64,000 nt of DNA, from the NCBI GenBank assembly GCA_027491115.1, contig JAIXWV010000035.1, positions 1 to 64,000 on the forward strand. Reading direction: 5' to 3'. Below, in pieces: positions 1 through 7,821 of the stretch. The position numbers and the translations under genes are program-made. The notes under the pieces are model-generated. The model saw only the letters and a program-made list of their open reading frames with translations. It ran no database searches and was not told the origin of the DNA. The first letter of the stretch is position 1. The number at the start of each line of letters is the position of its first letter. Source of the DNA: Pseudomonadota bacterium (GTDB lineage: Bacteria > Bdellovibrionota > UBA1018 > CAIMNF01).

Positions 1-714
1 GCAGCCAAGTCCATCCTGAACGCCAAAGGATTCAAGGATGTTCTGAATGCAGGGACTTGGACCCGCACCCTGGTCTTGATCCTCCTGATGTTTCCCTTCA
101 TTCCACAAAGTTCAGCGGGCGATTGGATCAAAACCGGACAGGTGGCTGGTGTCACCCTCTACAAACGCGATCTACCCGGATCGGATGTGGTCGCCATCCG
201 AGGTGAGGCGGTGATCGAAGAGAGCATGCCACGAATCGTGGGTGTACTCGAAAACGTCGAGCGCGGGAAAGAATGGATGGCCGACATCGCTGAGAGCTAC
301 AACATCGAAAAGCACACTGAAACGGACCGGTGGGAATACAACCGCACCAAGACTCCCTGGCCCCTTCAAGACCGGGATTTTGTGATCCATACACAGACTC
401 GCTTCACAAAAGATCCGGAACCCCGTCTGATCATCGAAATGACTTCAGGTGAGAACCGAAAAAAGCCCGCCCAGTCCGGAGTGGTTCGGGGCGAGCTGAT
501 CGACAGTCGTTTCATCCTCAAATATATCGACGCGAAGAGAACCCATTTGACCTGTGAGATCCAGGCGGATCCGAAAGGGGTCATTCCGAAATGGGTGGTC
601 AACCTGTTCCAAAGCCATTGGCCGGTCGACACCATCCAGGGACTGAAAAAGCAGCTTCGTAAACCTGATATTGTCGAGAATCAGAATCTGGCTCGACTCC
701 TCGAGAAGCACTGA
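1..714 (+). CDS. START-domain protein, 5' end outside window, possible rhodanese-like N-terminal part
   Basis: The frame is open from the first base, so the start lies outside the window. Residues after about position 40 match the START/Bet v1-like lipid-binding fold seen in bacterial StAR-related proteins: a VTLYKRDLPGSDV opening, then a RWEYNRTKTPWPLQDRDFV segment and a C-terminal amphipathic helix ending in LLEKH. A hydrophobic stretch (LVLILLMFPFIP) precedes the domain and could be a membrane anchor or signal peptide. The bases before it encode AAKSILNAKGFKDVLNAGTW, which looks like the C-terminal end of a rhodanese domain. No stop separates the two, so either this is a rhodanese-membrane-START fusion or translation starts internally at TTG 76 or ATG 88, neither of which has a clear ribosome site. 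The ligand is unknown. Confidence 0.7.
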   Translation, partial: AAKSILNAKGFKDVLNAGTWTRTLVLILLMFPFIPQSSAGDWIKTGQVAGVTLYKRDLPGSDVVAIRGEAVIEESMPRIVGVLENVERGKEWMADIAESYNIEKHTETDRWEYNRTKTPWPLQDRDFVIHTQTRFTKDPEPRLIIEMTSGENRKKPAQSGVVRGELIDSRFILKYIDAKRTHLTCEIQADPKGVIPKWVVNLFQSHWPVDTIQGLKKQLRKPDIVENQNLARLLEKH

Positions 715-876
715 ACTGAGCCAAACACAACCCTCGACCCGCCAATAGCGCTCTATTGACGTACTATGTGCTCCAAATGACCCCGAAACCGCACGTTCCT
801 CTAAGCTGATATGATGAACGGACGGCTCGGTCATGATTCTGAAACCCAAGTACCTGAAAAAGGCCTTTAGCCCAAT

Positions 877-1569
877 TTACAGAATGCGGACTGGGATCTC
901 GGACTCCATCACCATTCCCGCATTGATTCCAACCCGGAAGGCTTTCTTCCCCGGTAGGGCACTGATCGCCTGGTGAAAACGCTCATCCACAAAATGAAGA
1001 GCCACCCCGTTCTGCGCGGCGTATCCGCCTGGCAGACTCCCGCTTTTCATTAAATCCAGAAACGAATCTCGCCTACCCGGCTCGTCATAATGGGGACAAT
1101 GACTGCCATTCAACCACCCGAGACACTTCATCGCCGTGAGTCTACCGGGAATGGAGTCCGTCACTCCATTCTCATACCAACATAAACTTCCCGCACTTCC
1201 GCCAGCAAGTACCACTCCCCGGTCGTACGCTGAACGAAGCACCGGCGCGAGGCCCCACTCCTCCCAAAGAACAAGCATGTTGCGGGTGTTTCCACCGGAG
1301 ACGTAAATCACATCTTGATCATGGATCAGAGCACTCAGATCCTCACGATCGCCACGAAAAAGGCTCAATACCGATGTTCTAGCGCCCAGTCCCTCGAAAA
1401 CTTCTTCGAACGCATCGATGATGAATTGGGCGTCACCAGAAGCGGTCGGAATAAGGCAAATCCGCGGGTTCAGGACCCCCGAGGTCCGCAGGATCTCTGC
1501 ATAAAGTCCGGTGGTTTTCCGATCCTGGTAAAATCCGTTGTCGCCGATCGTGAACAGGTTCTTTTTCAT
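877..1569 (-). CDS. pepE: Peptidase E-like dipeptidase (family S51)
   Basis: A 230-residue cytoplasmic protein of the S51 family, which hydrolyses dipeptides with an N-terminal aspartate or, in the cyanophycinase branch, aspartyl-arginine. The nucleophile serine lies in the elbow GGSAGS (about residues 123-128). A candidate catalytic histidine lies in SHCPHYDEPGRR and an acidic partner in the preceding TDSIPGR segment. The N-terminus IGDNGFY...PRICLIPTAS is typical. Length fits PepE (about 230) better than cyanophycinase (about 270). It ends directly beside the downstream start of the secreted HEARH gene on the same strand (stop of that gene at 1570), so the two may be co-transcribed. Confidence 0.85.
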   Translation of the reverse strand: MKKNLFTIGDNGFYQDRKTTGLYAEILRTSGVLNPRICLIPTASGDAQFIIDAFEEVFEGLGARTSVLSLFRGDREDLSALIHDQDVIYVSGGNTRNMLVLWEEWGLAPVLRSAYDRGVVLAGGSAGSLCWYENGVTDSIPGRLTAMKCLGWLNGSHCPHYDEPGRRDSFLDLMKSGSLPGGYAAQNGVALHFVDERFHQAISALPGKKAFRVGINAGMVMESEIPVRIL

Positions 1570-2514
1570 TCAGATCGAGAAAAGAACTTTCTCCGGAGCC
1601 GTATTCCAGACTTTTGCGTTTTCGGTTAACCCGCTCTTGTTCTTATACGACTTCAAAACCCGGCTCAAGGAGTCCGCCTGAATCATCTGAAGCGTTGTCT
1701 TTTCTTTGGCCGAACAGTCTGAGCATGCCTCTGTGAGTTTCTTCAGAACCATAGCACCGATGGTATAGGGCCCGTTCAAGTTCTTTTCACATGCATAATA
1801 CCCTTGGTAGGCATGCCCGACCGGGCACATGGCATGGGCGAAGCCCAGAGACTTCCCGTTACCGTCACTGTGACGGGCCTCATGGAAATAGGTCGAAAGC
1901 CGGCCTAACCGGTTGGCAGGAAGATCCACCCGTTCAGGATTGACCCGAAGCCGTTCGTGAAACAGACCCTCTCCGATTTGAACCAATCCACCGCGAGGAG
2001 TCCGAATCTCTATGACCTTTCCGTCCGAACCCTGAAGACCGAGCAACTTAGCATTGTTCTTGCCATACATGTATATCGCCGTCCCCATGTTGGACATCAC
2101 GACCATCGGCTTGAATGCAGGCTTGTTGGAGCCGTCCGTTGAAGCGGGTTTTGGGGTCGGTGTAGGCACGGGAGCATCGATATCCGGCATGATACCCCCA
2201 TTTTGATAGTATGCAGCCCGACTCACGATCCGCACGGACTTTTCAATATCGGTCTTCTCTGAAATCACGGCTTTCATGCGATTCGACAACCAGCTCTTCA
2301 ATTGAGTTGCCGAAACTCTAGAAGTCTCGAACAGCTGCCGGGTAAGAAGATCATTTCCCTCATCCAGAATCTGGAGGCGGTCCAGGTAACCGTAATCCTC
2401 GAGCATCACTTTTCTCTGCTCAGCCGGAACCGCAGGATCCATCTGAAAAGCAGAAGCGGTGTGCGGCAATACTCCGACAAGCATGATTGCAGAAAGTGCT
2501 GGAATTGATTTCAT
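1570..2514 (-). CDS. Secreted HEARH-motif protein, putative metallopeptidase
   Basis: I place the start at ATG 2514 because GGAGG stands just upstream; a longer frame to 2553 exists. The start gives a signal peptide ending HTASA before FQ. The mature part has a proline/threonine linker (VPTPTPKP) near residue 135 and then a conserved-looking C-terminal block: TYFHEARHSDGNGKSLGF followed by CPVGH...YYAC and a CSDC pair. HEARH followed by an aspartate resembles a zinc-metallopeptidase helix but is not the exact HExxH-glutamate arrangement of a named family. The cysteines suggest disulfides in an exported protein. I do not recognise a characterised member. Function is inferred only. Confidence 0.7.
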   Translation of the reverse strand: MKSIPALSAIMLVGVLPHTASAFQMDPAVPAEQRKVMLEDYGYLDRLQILDEGNDLLTRQLFETSRVSATQLKSWLSNRMKAVISEKTDIEKSVRIVSRAAYYQNGGIMPDIDAPVPTPTPKPASTDGSNKPAFKPMVVMSNMGTAIYMYGKNNAKLLGLQGSDGKVIEIRTPRGGLVQIGEGLFHERLRVNPERVDLPANRLGRLSTYFHEARHSDGNGKSLGFAHAMCPVGHAYQGYYACEKNLNGPYTIGAMVLKKLTEACSDCSAKEKTTLQMIQADSLSRVLKSYKNKSGLTENAKVWNTAPEKVLFSI

Positions 2515-2630
2515 GAGATCCTCCGCCCGAATCGGGCAGCCAGTTTTTAGCACGCCGCGTCAATCAATGCCAGACTTATTCCTCTTAAATTGCTTTTTGC
2601 GTCAAAACGATTTCAGTTTATGCTCCCCGA

Positions 2631-2993
2631 ATGTTTGATCCGAGCAAATTGAGTCCCGAGGCCATTTCCGAAATCAGCTCCTTGATGCGACAACTGAAAC
2701 CCGAGCAGATGATGCGCCTGCAGACCCTGATGCATAATTCTCTGGCCGGATTCGATGTCGCAAAAGAAATGCAGGCATTCGAATCGGAGCTCCCTGCGGG
2801 ATTCCGGGAAGGCATGGCCCGGGTGCTCTACCTGACACAGGGAATTGCAGTTCACCCGAAGCCGGCCGTCAACGAACCCGCTGCGGGTGAAGCCCTCCCC
2901 AACACCGAGGAGGAGGCTCGTCTGGTGATTCTTCGATCGGTGGCCAGTGGAATGATCAGCCCTGAAGAGGCCCTCAAGGTTCTCTTCCCATGA
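2631..2993 (+). CDS. Small hypothetical protein
   Basis: A 120-residue protein with no signal peptide or membrane segment. It is mostly helical and rich in Met, Glu and Leu. The last 25 residues (ending GMISPEEALKVLFP) resemble the short-helix pattern of SHOCT-type C-terminal motifs, though the resemblance is weak. No strong ribosome site precedes the ATG. It stands alone between a minus-strand gene and the cyclophilin gene 38 bp downstream, with which it may be co-transcribed. No function can be assigned. Confidence 0.5.
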   Translation: MFDPSKLSPEAISEISSLMRQLKPEQMMRLQTLMHNSLAGFDVAKEMQAFESELPAGFREGMARVLYLTQGIAVHPKPAVNEPAAGEALPNTEEEARLVILRSVASGMISPEEALKVLFP

Positions 2994-3031
2994 TTTGATT
3001 TTTTTCACCCTCGGGAGTTAGACTTCATCCT

Positions 3032-3619
3032 ATGAACACCATTTTGATCTGCCTTCTGACCCTCATCGGTTCAACCCCCGTCCTTGCCGCCAAGGCAAAA
3101 GAGGCCAAAGACCCGGTCGCCGTAATCCAAACTTCGATGGGTACCATCAAGGTGCGCCTCTTCAAGAGCAAGGCTCCGATCACCGTCGAAAACTTCATCG
3201 GGCTCGCGACAGGGAAGAAAGAATGGACCGATCCGAAAACCAACAAAAAGGTGAAAGGGAAATCCCTTTATGCCGGTACTGTTTTCCACCGGGTGATCCC
3301 GGGCTTCATGATCCAGGGTGGTGATCCTCTCGGTCAGGGCATCGGTGGTCCGGGGTACCAGTTCCAGGACGAGGTCAGCCCTCTCGACAGCTTTGCCAAC
3401 CCGGGGATTCTGGCCATGGCCAACGCCGGACCCAATACAAACGGATCTCAGTTTTTCATCACCGTGGCACCGACCCCCCATTTGAATGGTCGCCATACCA
3501 TTTTCGGTGAAGTCATCTCCGGTCTGGACGTTGCGAACAAGATCGCCGGAGTTCCCCGCGACGGCATGGACAAGCCCAATAAAGACGTGAAAGTCGTCAG
3601 TATCAAGATCCAGAATTGA
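3032..3619 (+). CDS. ppiA: Periplasmic cyclophilin-type peptidyl-prolyl isomerase
   Basis: This enzyme catalyses cis-trans isomerisation of prolyl bonds in folding proteins. A signal peptide (MNTILICLLTLIGSTPVLAA) directs it to the periplasm. The cyclophilin core is complete: FHRVIPGFMIQGGDPLG carries the catalytic Arg, Phe, Met and Gln, then ANAGPNTNGSQFFIT and HLNGRHTIFGEV. Length (195) matches periplasmic PpiA. A lysine-rich insert after the first strand (TDPKTNKKVKGKSL) is common in bacterial single-domain cyclophilins. Confidence 0.93.
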   Translation: MNTILICLLTLIGSTPVLAAKAKEAKDPVAVIQTSMGTIKVRLFKSKAPITVENFIGLATGKKEWTDPKTNKKVKGKSLYAGTVFHRVIPGFMIQGGDPLGQGIGGPGYQFQDEVSPLDSFANPGILAMANAGPNTNGSQFFITVAPTPHLNGRHTIFGEVISGLDVANKIAGVPRDGMDKPNKDVKVVSIKIQN

Positions 3620-3668
3620 TTCAGGGATTCTCTTGTTTTCACGATCAGGGTCGGGTAGGTTCCCGGCC

Positions 3669-4487
3669 ATGACTTTGCGCGTTCTTTTTTTATCTGCACT
3701 GCTGTCATCCTCCTCCTCCCTGGCAAGTTTGCCCTGCGAGGGTGAAAAGGCAGAATTGCTCATTTTGGGTGATTCACAAACAGGTGCGAATTGGACTACG
3801 TCTTATTTCGGAAACTTCATTCAAAAGTGCCTGGCCCGACAGGGATCGTCTTTCGTGTCATATGCACGAGGCGGGACTCAACCCATTCACTGGATGAACC
3901 ACTCCGGTCTCGACCGGATCGATACTGTTTTCCGGAGTCCTTCCGAGCCGCACCTGAATCTCGGTGGTGACTCCGCCCCAATCTGCAAAAAACGCCTCGT
4001 GCAACTGATCGGGATCCACCAACCCTCCCGGGTCCTCCTTTTCTTCGGCGACAATCTTCTTTCTGCAAGTACTGATGAGATTCGGAAGCAATTCCGAGAA
4101 ATGATCAGGATTTTGGAAAATAAGGGCATCCGTGGAGAGAACTGCATCCTCCTCACTCCCACTTATGAAATGGCCGTGGCATCCAAAAGGAATATTCCGT
4201 CAAAGAATCTCGAGAACACCTTGAAAGTACTCCGGGCGGTTCAAACCGAGGTGGCAGCCCGGTGCCGGATCATCAACGGCCTCGAGATCATGAAGGACAG
4301 TCCACTCCTGAAGGGCGACATCCTTGCACGTGAAGCGGTTGAGGGAACCTCCGGCTGTTTCGGCCCTGCGGCCAATGACAACATCCACTATTGCGGCAAA
4401 GCCGCACAGGAGCTTGCCGAGAAAGTCTGTGAAACCGTCACCGGCAATTCGAAATCCGACGCCCCAGAGAACGGTAAGCTTTTCTGA
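3669..4487 (+). CDS. Exported SGNH/GDSL-like hydrolase
   Basis: I prefer the ATG at 3669, which opens a signal peptide (MTLRVLFLSALLSSSSSLAS), over the longer frame from 3633. Block I of the SGNH fold is ILGDSQTG with the nucleophile serine near residue 36. A later LFFGDN segment fits the oxyanion-asparagine block, and the C-terminal NDNIHYCGKAA supplies the Asp-x-x-His pair. Such enzymes deacetylate or de-esterify glycans and lipids in the envelope; the substrate cannot be read. The last 50 bases overlap the convergent gene ending at 4438, so both 3' ends are coding on both strands. Confidence 0.72.
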   Translation: MTLRVLFLSALLSSSSSLASLPCEGEKAELLILGDSQTGANWTTSYFGNFIQKCLARQGSSFVSYARGGTQPIHWMNHSGLDRIDTVFRSPSEPHLNLGGDSAPICKKRLVQLIGIHQPSRVLLFFGDNLLSASTDEIRKQFREMIRILENKGIRGENCILLTPTYEMAVASKRNIPSKNLENTLKVLRAVQTEVAARCRIINGLEIMKDSPLLKGDILAREAVEGTSGCFGPAANDNIHYCGKAAQELAEKVCETVTGNSKSDAPENGKLF

Positions 4488-4818
4488 AAGCCGAAGCATA
4501 ATCCTGGATTCCACACCACTGTGTGAAACAGATTTTCTCCTCGGTGATTTGCAGACTCCCGAATCTCATTTCGGCCCGGGCCCGATGAAACCGACCTTCT
4601 ACTTCCTGCCCGGACACCGTCAACACCAGATCGGAAGTCGAGGGATCGATTACCTCGACATAGCCTCTCGGAGTGAGAATCGATTCAAAATCGAATTGAA
4701 TGGCATAGCCCGAGCTGTGGAGAAACTCCTTTTCAGGGATGTACACGCGGCATTCGGCCAAGGTCACCCCTGGCAACAAAAACAAAACCAATCCGGTTAA
4801 AACTTTGGCAATTCTCAT
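4438..4818 (-). CDS. Small exported hypothetical protein
   Basis: A 126-residue protein with a clear signal peptide (MRIAKVLTGLVLFLLPGVTLA) before ECRVYIPEK. The mature part contains four cysteines (ECR, KICFTQWCG, SNCR) that could form two disulfides. No domain is recognised. Its 3' end overlaps the convergent SGNH hydrolase gene by 50 bases. Confidence 0.55.
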   Translation of the reverse strand: MRIAKVLTGLVLFLLPGVTLAECRVYIPEKEFLHSSGYAIQFDFESILTPRGYVEVIDPSTSDLVLTVSGQEVEGRFHRARAEMRFGSLQITEEKICFTQWCGIQDYASAFRKAYRSLGRRISNCR

Positions 4819-4842
4819 TCGGGAAAGAGTAACATCAATCCG

Positions 4843-4882
4843 CTGAAAAAAGGAAGCGGGCCACAGGAACCCTGTGACCCGC
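4843..4882 (-). terminator. Rho-independent terminator of the coiled-coil gene
   Basis: Read on the minus strand this is a GC-rich hairpin GCGGGTCACAGG / CCTGTGGCCCGC with a 3-base loop, followed by a T run (complement of AAAAAA at 4846-4851). It lies 24 bases beyond the stop codon at 4906. Confidence 0.85.
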
Positions 4883-4905
4883 TCGATTCTTGATTTTTGT
4901 TAGGA

Positions 4906-5658
4906 TTAGTTCGCCTTACCGTTCAGGTCTGCATCTTCCTCGGTTTGGGACTCAGATCCGGGGAAGCTCACCGGGCGCTCGGTCGGCATTTGACGGTGGG
5001 ACACTGCTACGTTTTGATTGCACTGGGAGCTCTTCAGAATGCGCTGGATCTCGTGTTCCTGGCGCTCAGACTTGGAATTGTCGACATCTGCAACCAGGGC
5101 ACCGAGATCGGCAAGACCTTTGCCGAGCCTCTGGAAGAACTTACGCTTTCCGCAATTTTCCTCGCGGATCGATTTTGCAAGTGAGCGAAGACCTTTTTCG
5201 GACTCACGAGCAGCATCTCTCAAAGCGTTACGGGCTTCGATCGCCTGCTGGAGCTCGACTTCACCCACTGCCAGTTCCTTCTCATCACTTGCCAACTCAT
5301 CTTCGATCCTAGCGATCCGGTCGGCGCGATCCTTCGCGGTCACCTTCCTTGCATCACGGGCAGCATCAGATGCACCCATGTCGCGGTCTGAAATCTTATC
5401 TTCCAATCGCTGGTCCTTCTCGATCTTGCGGATCAAGCGTTCCCTCTGGTTCATGATCTCTTTTTTGGCACGAACGGCGACTCGCTTTGCTTCCACCACT
5501 CGCTCGGCTGCATCCAACTTGACCTGCAATTCACGGAGGTCATCAGCCTGACTTTGCAATTGGGTACCGGGATCTGCAAATGCCGACGGAATTGGGGCAC
5601 CGGCCATCAAGGACACCACCACGACCAAGGAACCTAAGAACGACTTCTGATTCATCAT
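4906..5658 (-). CDS. Periplasmic coiled-coil protein
   Basis: The open frame reaches 5781, but the signal peptide (MMNQKSFLGSLVVVVSLMAG, cleaved near AFA before DPGTQ) shows that the start is at 5658 or 5655. The upstream extension carries a second hydrophobic segment and looks untranslated. The mature protein is almost wholly a charged coiled coil rich in Arg, Glu, Ala and Lys (about residues 35-175), containing two cysteines later (ENCGKR, SSQCNQN) and a disordered C-terminus. No enzymatic motif. A structural or scaffold role in the periplasm is inference. A strong terminator follows. Confidence 0.65.
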   Translation of the reverse strand: MMNQKSFLGSLVVVVSLMAGAPIPSAFADPGTQLQSQADDLRELQVKLDAAERVVEAKRVAVRAKKEIMNQRERLIRKIEKDQRLEDKISDRDMGASDAARDARKVTAKDRADRIARIEDELASDEKELAVGEVELQQAIEARNALRDAARESEKGLRSLAKSIREENCGKRKFFQRLGKGLADLGALVADVDNSKSERQEHEIQRILKSSQCNQNVAVSHRQMPTERPVSFPGSESQTEEDADLNGKAN

Positions 5659-5921
5659 GCATAGACATAAAGCAAACAAGGTGCCAAATAGCCCTGAGGC
5701 CAGATCACGTTTTTTTCCTGTGATTACAAACACTGAAATCGGGAGCTCAACGAAGCTCATTTCATCATCTGAGTCTTCCACTGACAGCTGTCCAAGAAAT
5801 TGACGGACCGGAGTGAAAGGCGTTTGGATTGGGTCTTGTGAATTTTGCGAGTTTTGAGAGAATCAGGGTCGTCGGCTCTTTTGTTTTTGCCGCTTCTCAT
5901 AAGAAGGAAAAGGATTTCCTC

Positions 5922-6368
5922 ATGAATAACAAGCAGATCAAGCCCGAAGCCTACCCGCTCATCATCCAGGTGGTCCACAACCACTTGATGATTTACTCTC
6001 CCGACTTCAATTACCGGGTCGTCGAAACTTGGCGACCCCATGACATCGGGCAAACAGAGATGATGGTGCTGAAGATCCGTAAGGAGCTTTCCTATCGCCT
6101 CCAACTTTCATCGGGTCGGAACACCTCCCCTCCCCTGCCCAGCTCCCCCTCTTCTCTTCACCTTGTCGAGGATCAGGATTGGATCTCAACCCGAGACACC
6201 GCTCGCCTTCTTCAAGTGTCCGAAGAAACTGTCCGTCGCCTTGCAGACCAAGGCGGTCTTGCGTGCAGACTCACTCCGGGTGGACATCGTCGGTTCAATC
6301 GAAAGACGGTTTCTGACTACCTGAAGCGGTCGCATGACCACCTTCGGCCCCTGGAAGGCGAAGCCTGA
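5922..6368 (+). CDS. HicB-like N-terminus fused to excisionase/MerR-type helix-turn-helix
   Basis: I choose ATG 5922, with AAGGA 13 bases upstream, over the longer frame from 5829. Residues about 6-60 (YPLIIQVVHNHLMIYSPDF ... MMVLKIRKELSYRLQ) have the strand-strand-helix pattern of HicB-type antitoxin folds; this likeness is tentative. After a Pro/Ser linker, residues about 88-135 are a clear helix_turn_helix_17/excisionase domain: WISTRDTARLLQVSEETVRR followed by the GGHRRF wing. It reads toward the partition operon, whose upstream region has several inverted repeats, so a role as a regulator of parA or of its own promoter is plausible. No HicA-like toxin is adjacent. Confidence 0.7.
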   Translation: MNNKQIKPEAYPLIIQVVHNHLMIYSPDFNYRVVETWRPHDIGQTEMMVLKIRKELSYRLQLSSGRNTSPPLPSSPSSLHLVEDQDWISTRDTARLLQVSEETVRRLADQGGLACRLTPGGHRRFNRKTVSDYLKRSHDHLRPLEGEA

Positions 6369-6668
6369 TACAGCGCAAGTATCGGTTTTCATTTGCCTCA
6401 TTCTGAGAATTCCGAGAAAAAAGAGAATCATTCTCCATTTTCTACTTCTCCGATTCGTACGAATCGTCCTTTTCGTAAGTATCGGGCGATTCCCACAATG
6501 ATCCTTCATCCACCTCAACGGACGAGGCGTGCGAATCGCCTGAAGCTACTTATTCTGTCAAAAAAATATCAGAGGAAGATTCGTCGGGTTCAATCTATTC
6601 TCACAGATAAGGAATGATTCGAAGTTTGAACGTTTCGTGAATTGCGAACACATCTCAAGGAGAGAGAA
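6369..6668. promoter_or_regulatory. Non-coding region upstream of parA with palindromes; candidate operator/centromere
   Basis: These 300 bases hold no convincing gene. Two perfect palindromes stand out: GAGAATCATTCTC (6423-6435) and GATTCGTACGAATC (6452-6465). The hexamer families GATTCG/CGAATC recur at about 6487, 6531, 6577 and 6614. A weaker inverted repeat GTTTCG...CGAAC lies at 6631-6648, close before the ribosome site AAGGAGAG at 6657. The centre of the second palindrome, TTCGTACGAA, shares TTCGTAC with the replication iterons. Position and symmetry fit a parS/operator region bound by the ribbon-helix-helix partner, by the HTH protein just upstream, or by both. Confidence 0.55.
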
Positions 6669-7436
6669 ATGAAAATCTTCACCGTTGCGAACTCGAAAGG
6701 GGGGTCGGGTAAAACGACCACCGCCTTCAATCTGGGCCATGAGTTGGCCCGCCTAGGTAAAAAAATCTTGATGGTGGATTTTGATCCCCAAGCGAGCCTC
6801 ACCAATAGCTTCAAGGTGGAATTACCCCAAGATCAGATCTACATCGAGGATCTCGTATCGAAAGCAGGGCAGGGGAAGCTCTCCGTCGCGGACGCCATTG
6901 TCCAACCCAAACCAAACCTCTTTTTGATTCCGTCCACCGGCGCGCTCGGAAATCTCGAGAGCGAACTAAAGGGACCCTCCGGACTCGTGAGACTCCGAGA
7001 GTGCCTGAAAGGGATCATCCATCTGGGATTTGATGCGGTCATCATCGATCCTCCGGGCTCATCGGATGTTTTCATGTCGATGTCATTGCTTGCGGCAAAC
7101 GAAGTCATCATCCCGACCAGGCCGACTGACACTGACATCACCACTTTGAAGGAATTTGTCCCGTTTGTAGAAGAACATCGGGCCCTGAACCCTACCCTCA
7201 ACATCAGGGGAATCGTACTGAATCAGGTTCAAAGTTCTTCGAAAAATGCACAATTTTACCTGGACCGTCTCACCGAGATCGGTCTTGGAAGCTTGATCTT
7301 CAAGTCCAGCATTCGATCTGCAATCGACGCGGCAAACTCACTCGCCTACGGGCAGTGTTCATCTGAACACAAACCCAAGGCACCCGTATCAAAAGACTAT
7401 CAAGAACTCGCCCAGGAGGTGACACCATGGCTCTAG
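6669..7436 (+). CDS. parA: ParA-type partition ATPase
   Basis: ParA ATPases segregate low-copy replicons by ATP-dependent, nucleoid-bound movement. The start ATG 6669 follows AAGGAGAGAG; the frame open to 6642 is not needed. The deviant Walker A KGGSGKTT is at residues 10-17, the A' motif MVDFDPQ near 38-44 and the Walker B IIDPPG about 120-125. At 255 residues without an N-terminal HTH it is a type Ib-like ParA, which usually pairs with a small ribbon-helix-helix centromere-binding protein. That partner follows with a 10-base overlap, indicating translational coupling. Confidence 0.92.
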   Translation: MKIFTVANSKGGSGKTTTAFNLGHELARLGKKILMVDFDPQASLTNSFKVELPQDQIYIEDLVSKAGQGKLSVADAIVQPKPNLFLIPSTGALGNLESELKGPSGLVRLRECLKGIIHLGFDAVIIDPPGSSDVFMSMSLLAANEVIIPTRPTDTDITTLKEFVPFVEEHRALNPTLNIRGIVLNQVQSSSKNAQFYLDRLTEIGLGSLIFKSSIRSAIDAANSLAYGQCSSEHKPKAPVSKDYQELAQEVTPWL

Positions 7437-7762
7437 ATCATAACGCAGGACAAAAAAGATCTGTCGGATTGGCTCGCAACCTTTTCGCATCAACGGACAT
7501 TGCCCAAACAGCCCCTAATGCGCCGGTTGCTGGATCATTACCAAAGAGTGAACCCGCTTCAACTTCCAACCGTAAGGTCGACCTGACACAGGGCGGCCAG
7601 GCGCGAACCAAGAAGATATCTTTTCTTGCAGATCCCCGCCTGGAAGAGCGTTTCCGCAAGGCGAGACTCCGGGCTGGATTTGACAAGCTGGAAGATGCCT
7701 ACAACGAGGCCATCAAGACCTTTTGTGATTTGGTCGATGCGGGGAAGATTGACCGTTTCTGA
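7427..7762 (+). CDS. Small ribbon-helix-helix partition partner (ParG-like)
   Basis: A 111-residue protein starting inside the parA stop region (ATGGCTCTAG, 10-base overlap). The first 60 residues are polar and likely flexible. The C-terminal 50 (TKKISFLADPRLEERFRKAR to DLVDAGKI) fit a ribbon-helix-helix: one short strand, then two helices. Flexible N-tail plus RHH is the layout of ParG and Omega-type centromere-binding proteins that stimulate small ParA proteins. I infer that it binds the palindromic region at 6369-6668. No homology search was possible. Confidence 0.75.
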   Translation: MALDHNAGQKRSVGLARNLFASTDIAQTAPNAPVAGSLPKSEPASTSNRKVDLTQGGQARTKKISFLADPRLEERFRKARLRAGFDKLEDAYNEAIKTFCDLVDAGKIDRF

Positions 7763-7821
7763 TCAGAAATGAGCTCCGTTTTTAGCTAAAACCTTCTCCT
7801 GATTTCTGCTAAAAGTAGGGC

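Noticed and set aside
3071-3763. Long minus-strand frame opposite the cyclophilin gene
   Set aside because: It mirrors the cyclophilin coding region, has unusual composition, and lacks a ribosome site. The plus-strand gene is secure.
7762-7810. Inverted repeat CAGAAAT...ATTTCTG after the RHH gene as a terminator
   Set aside because: The loop is about 30 bases, the stem is AT-rich and no T run follows the second arm. It could be an operator but gives no clear call.
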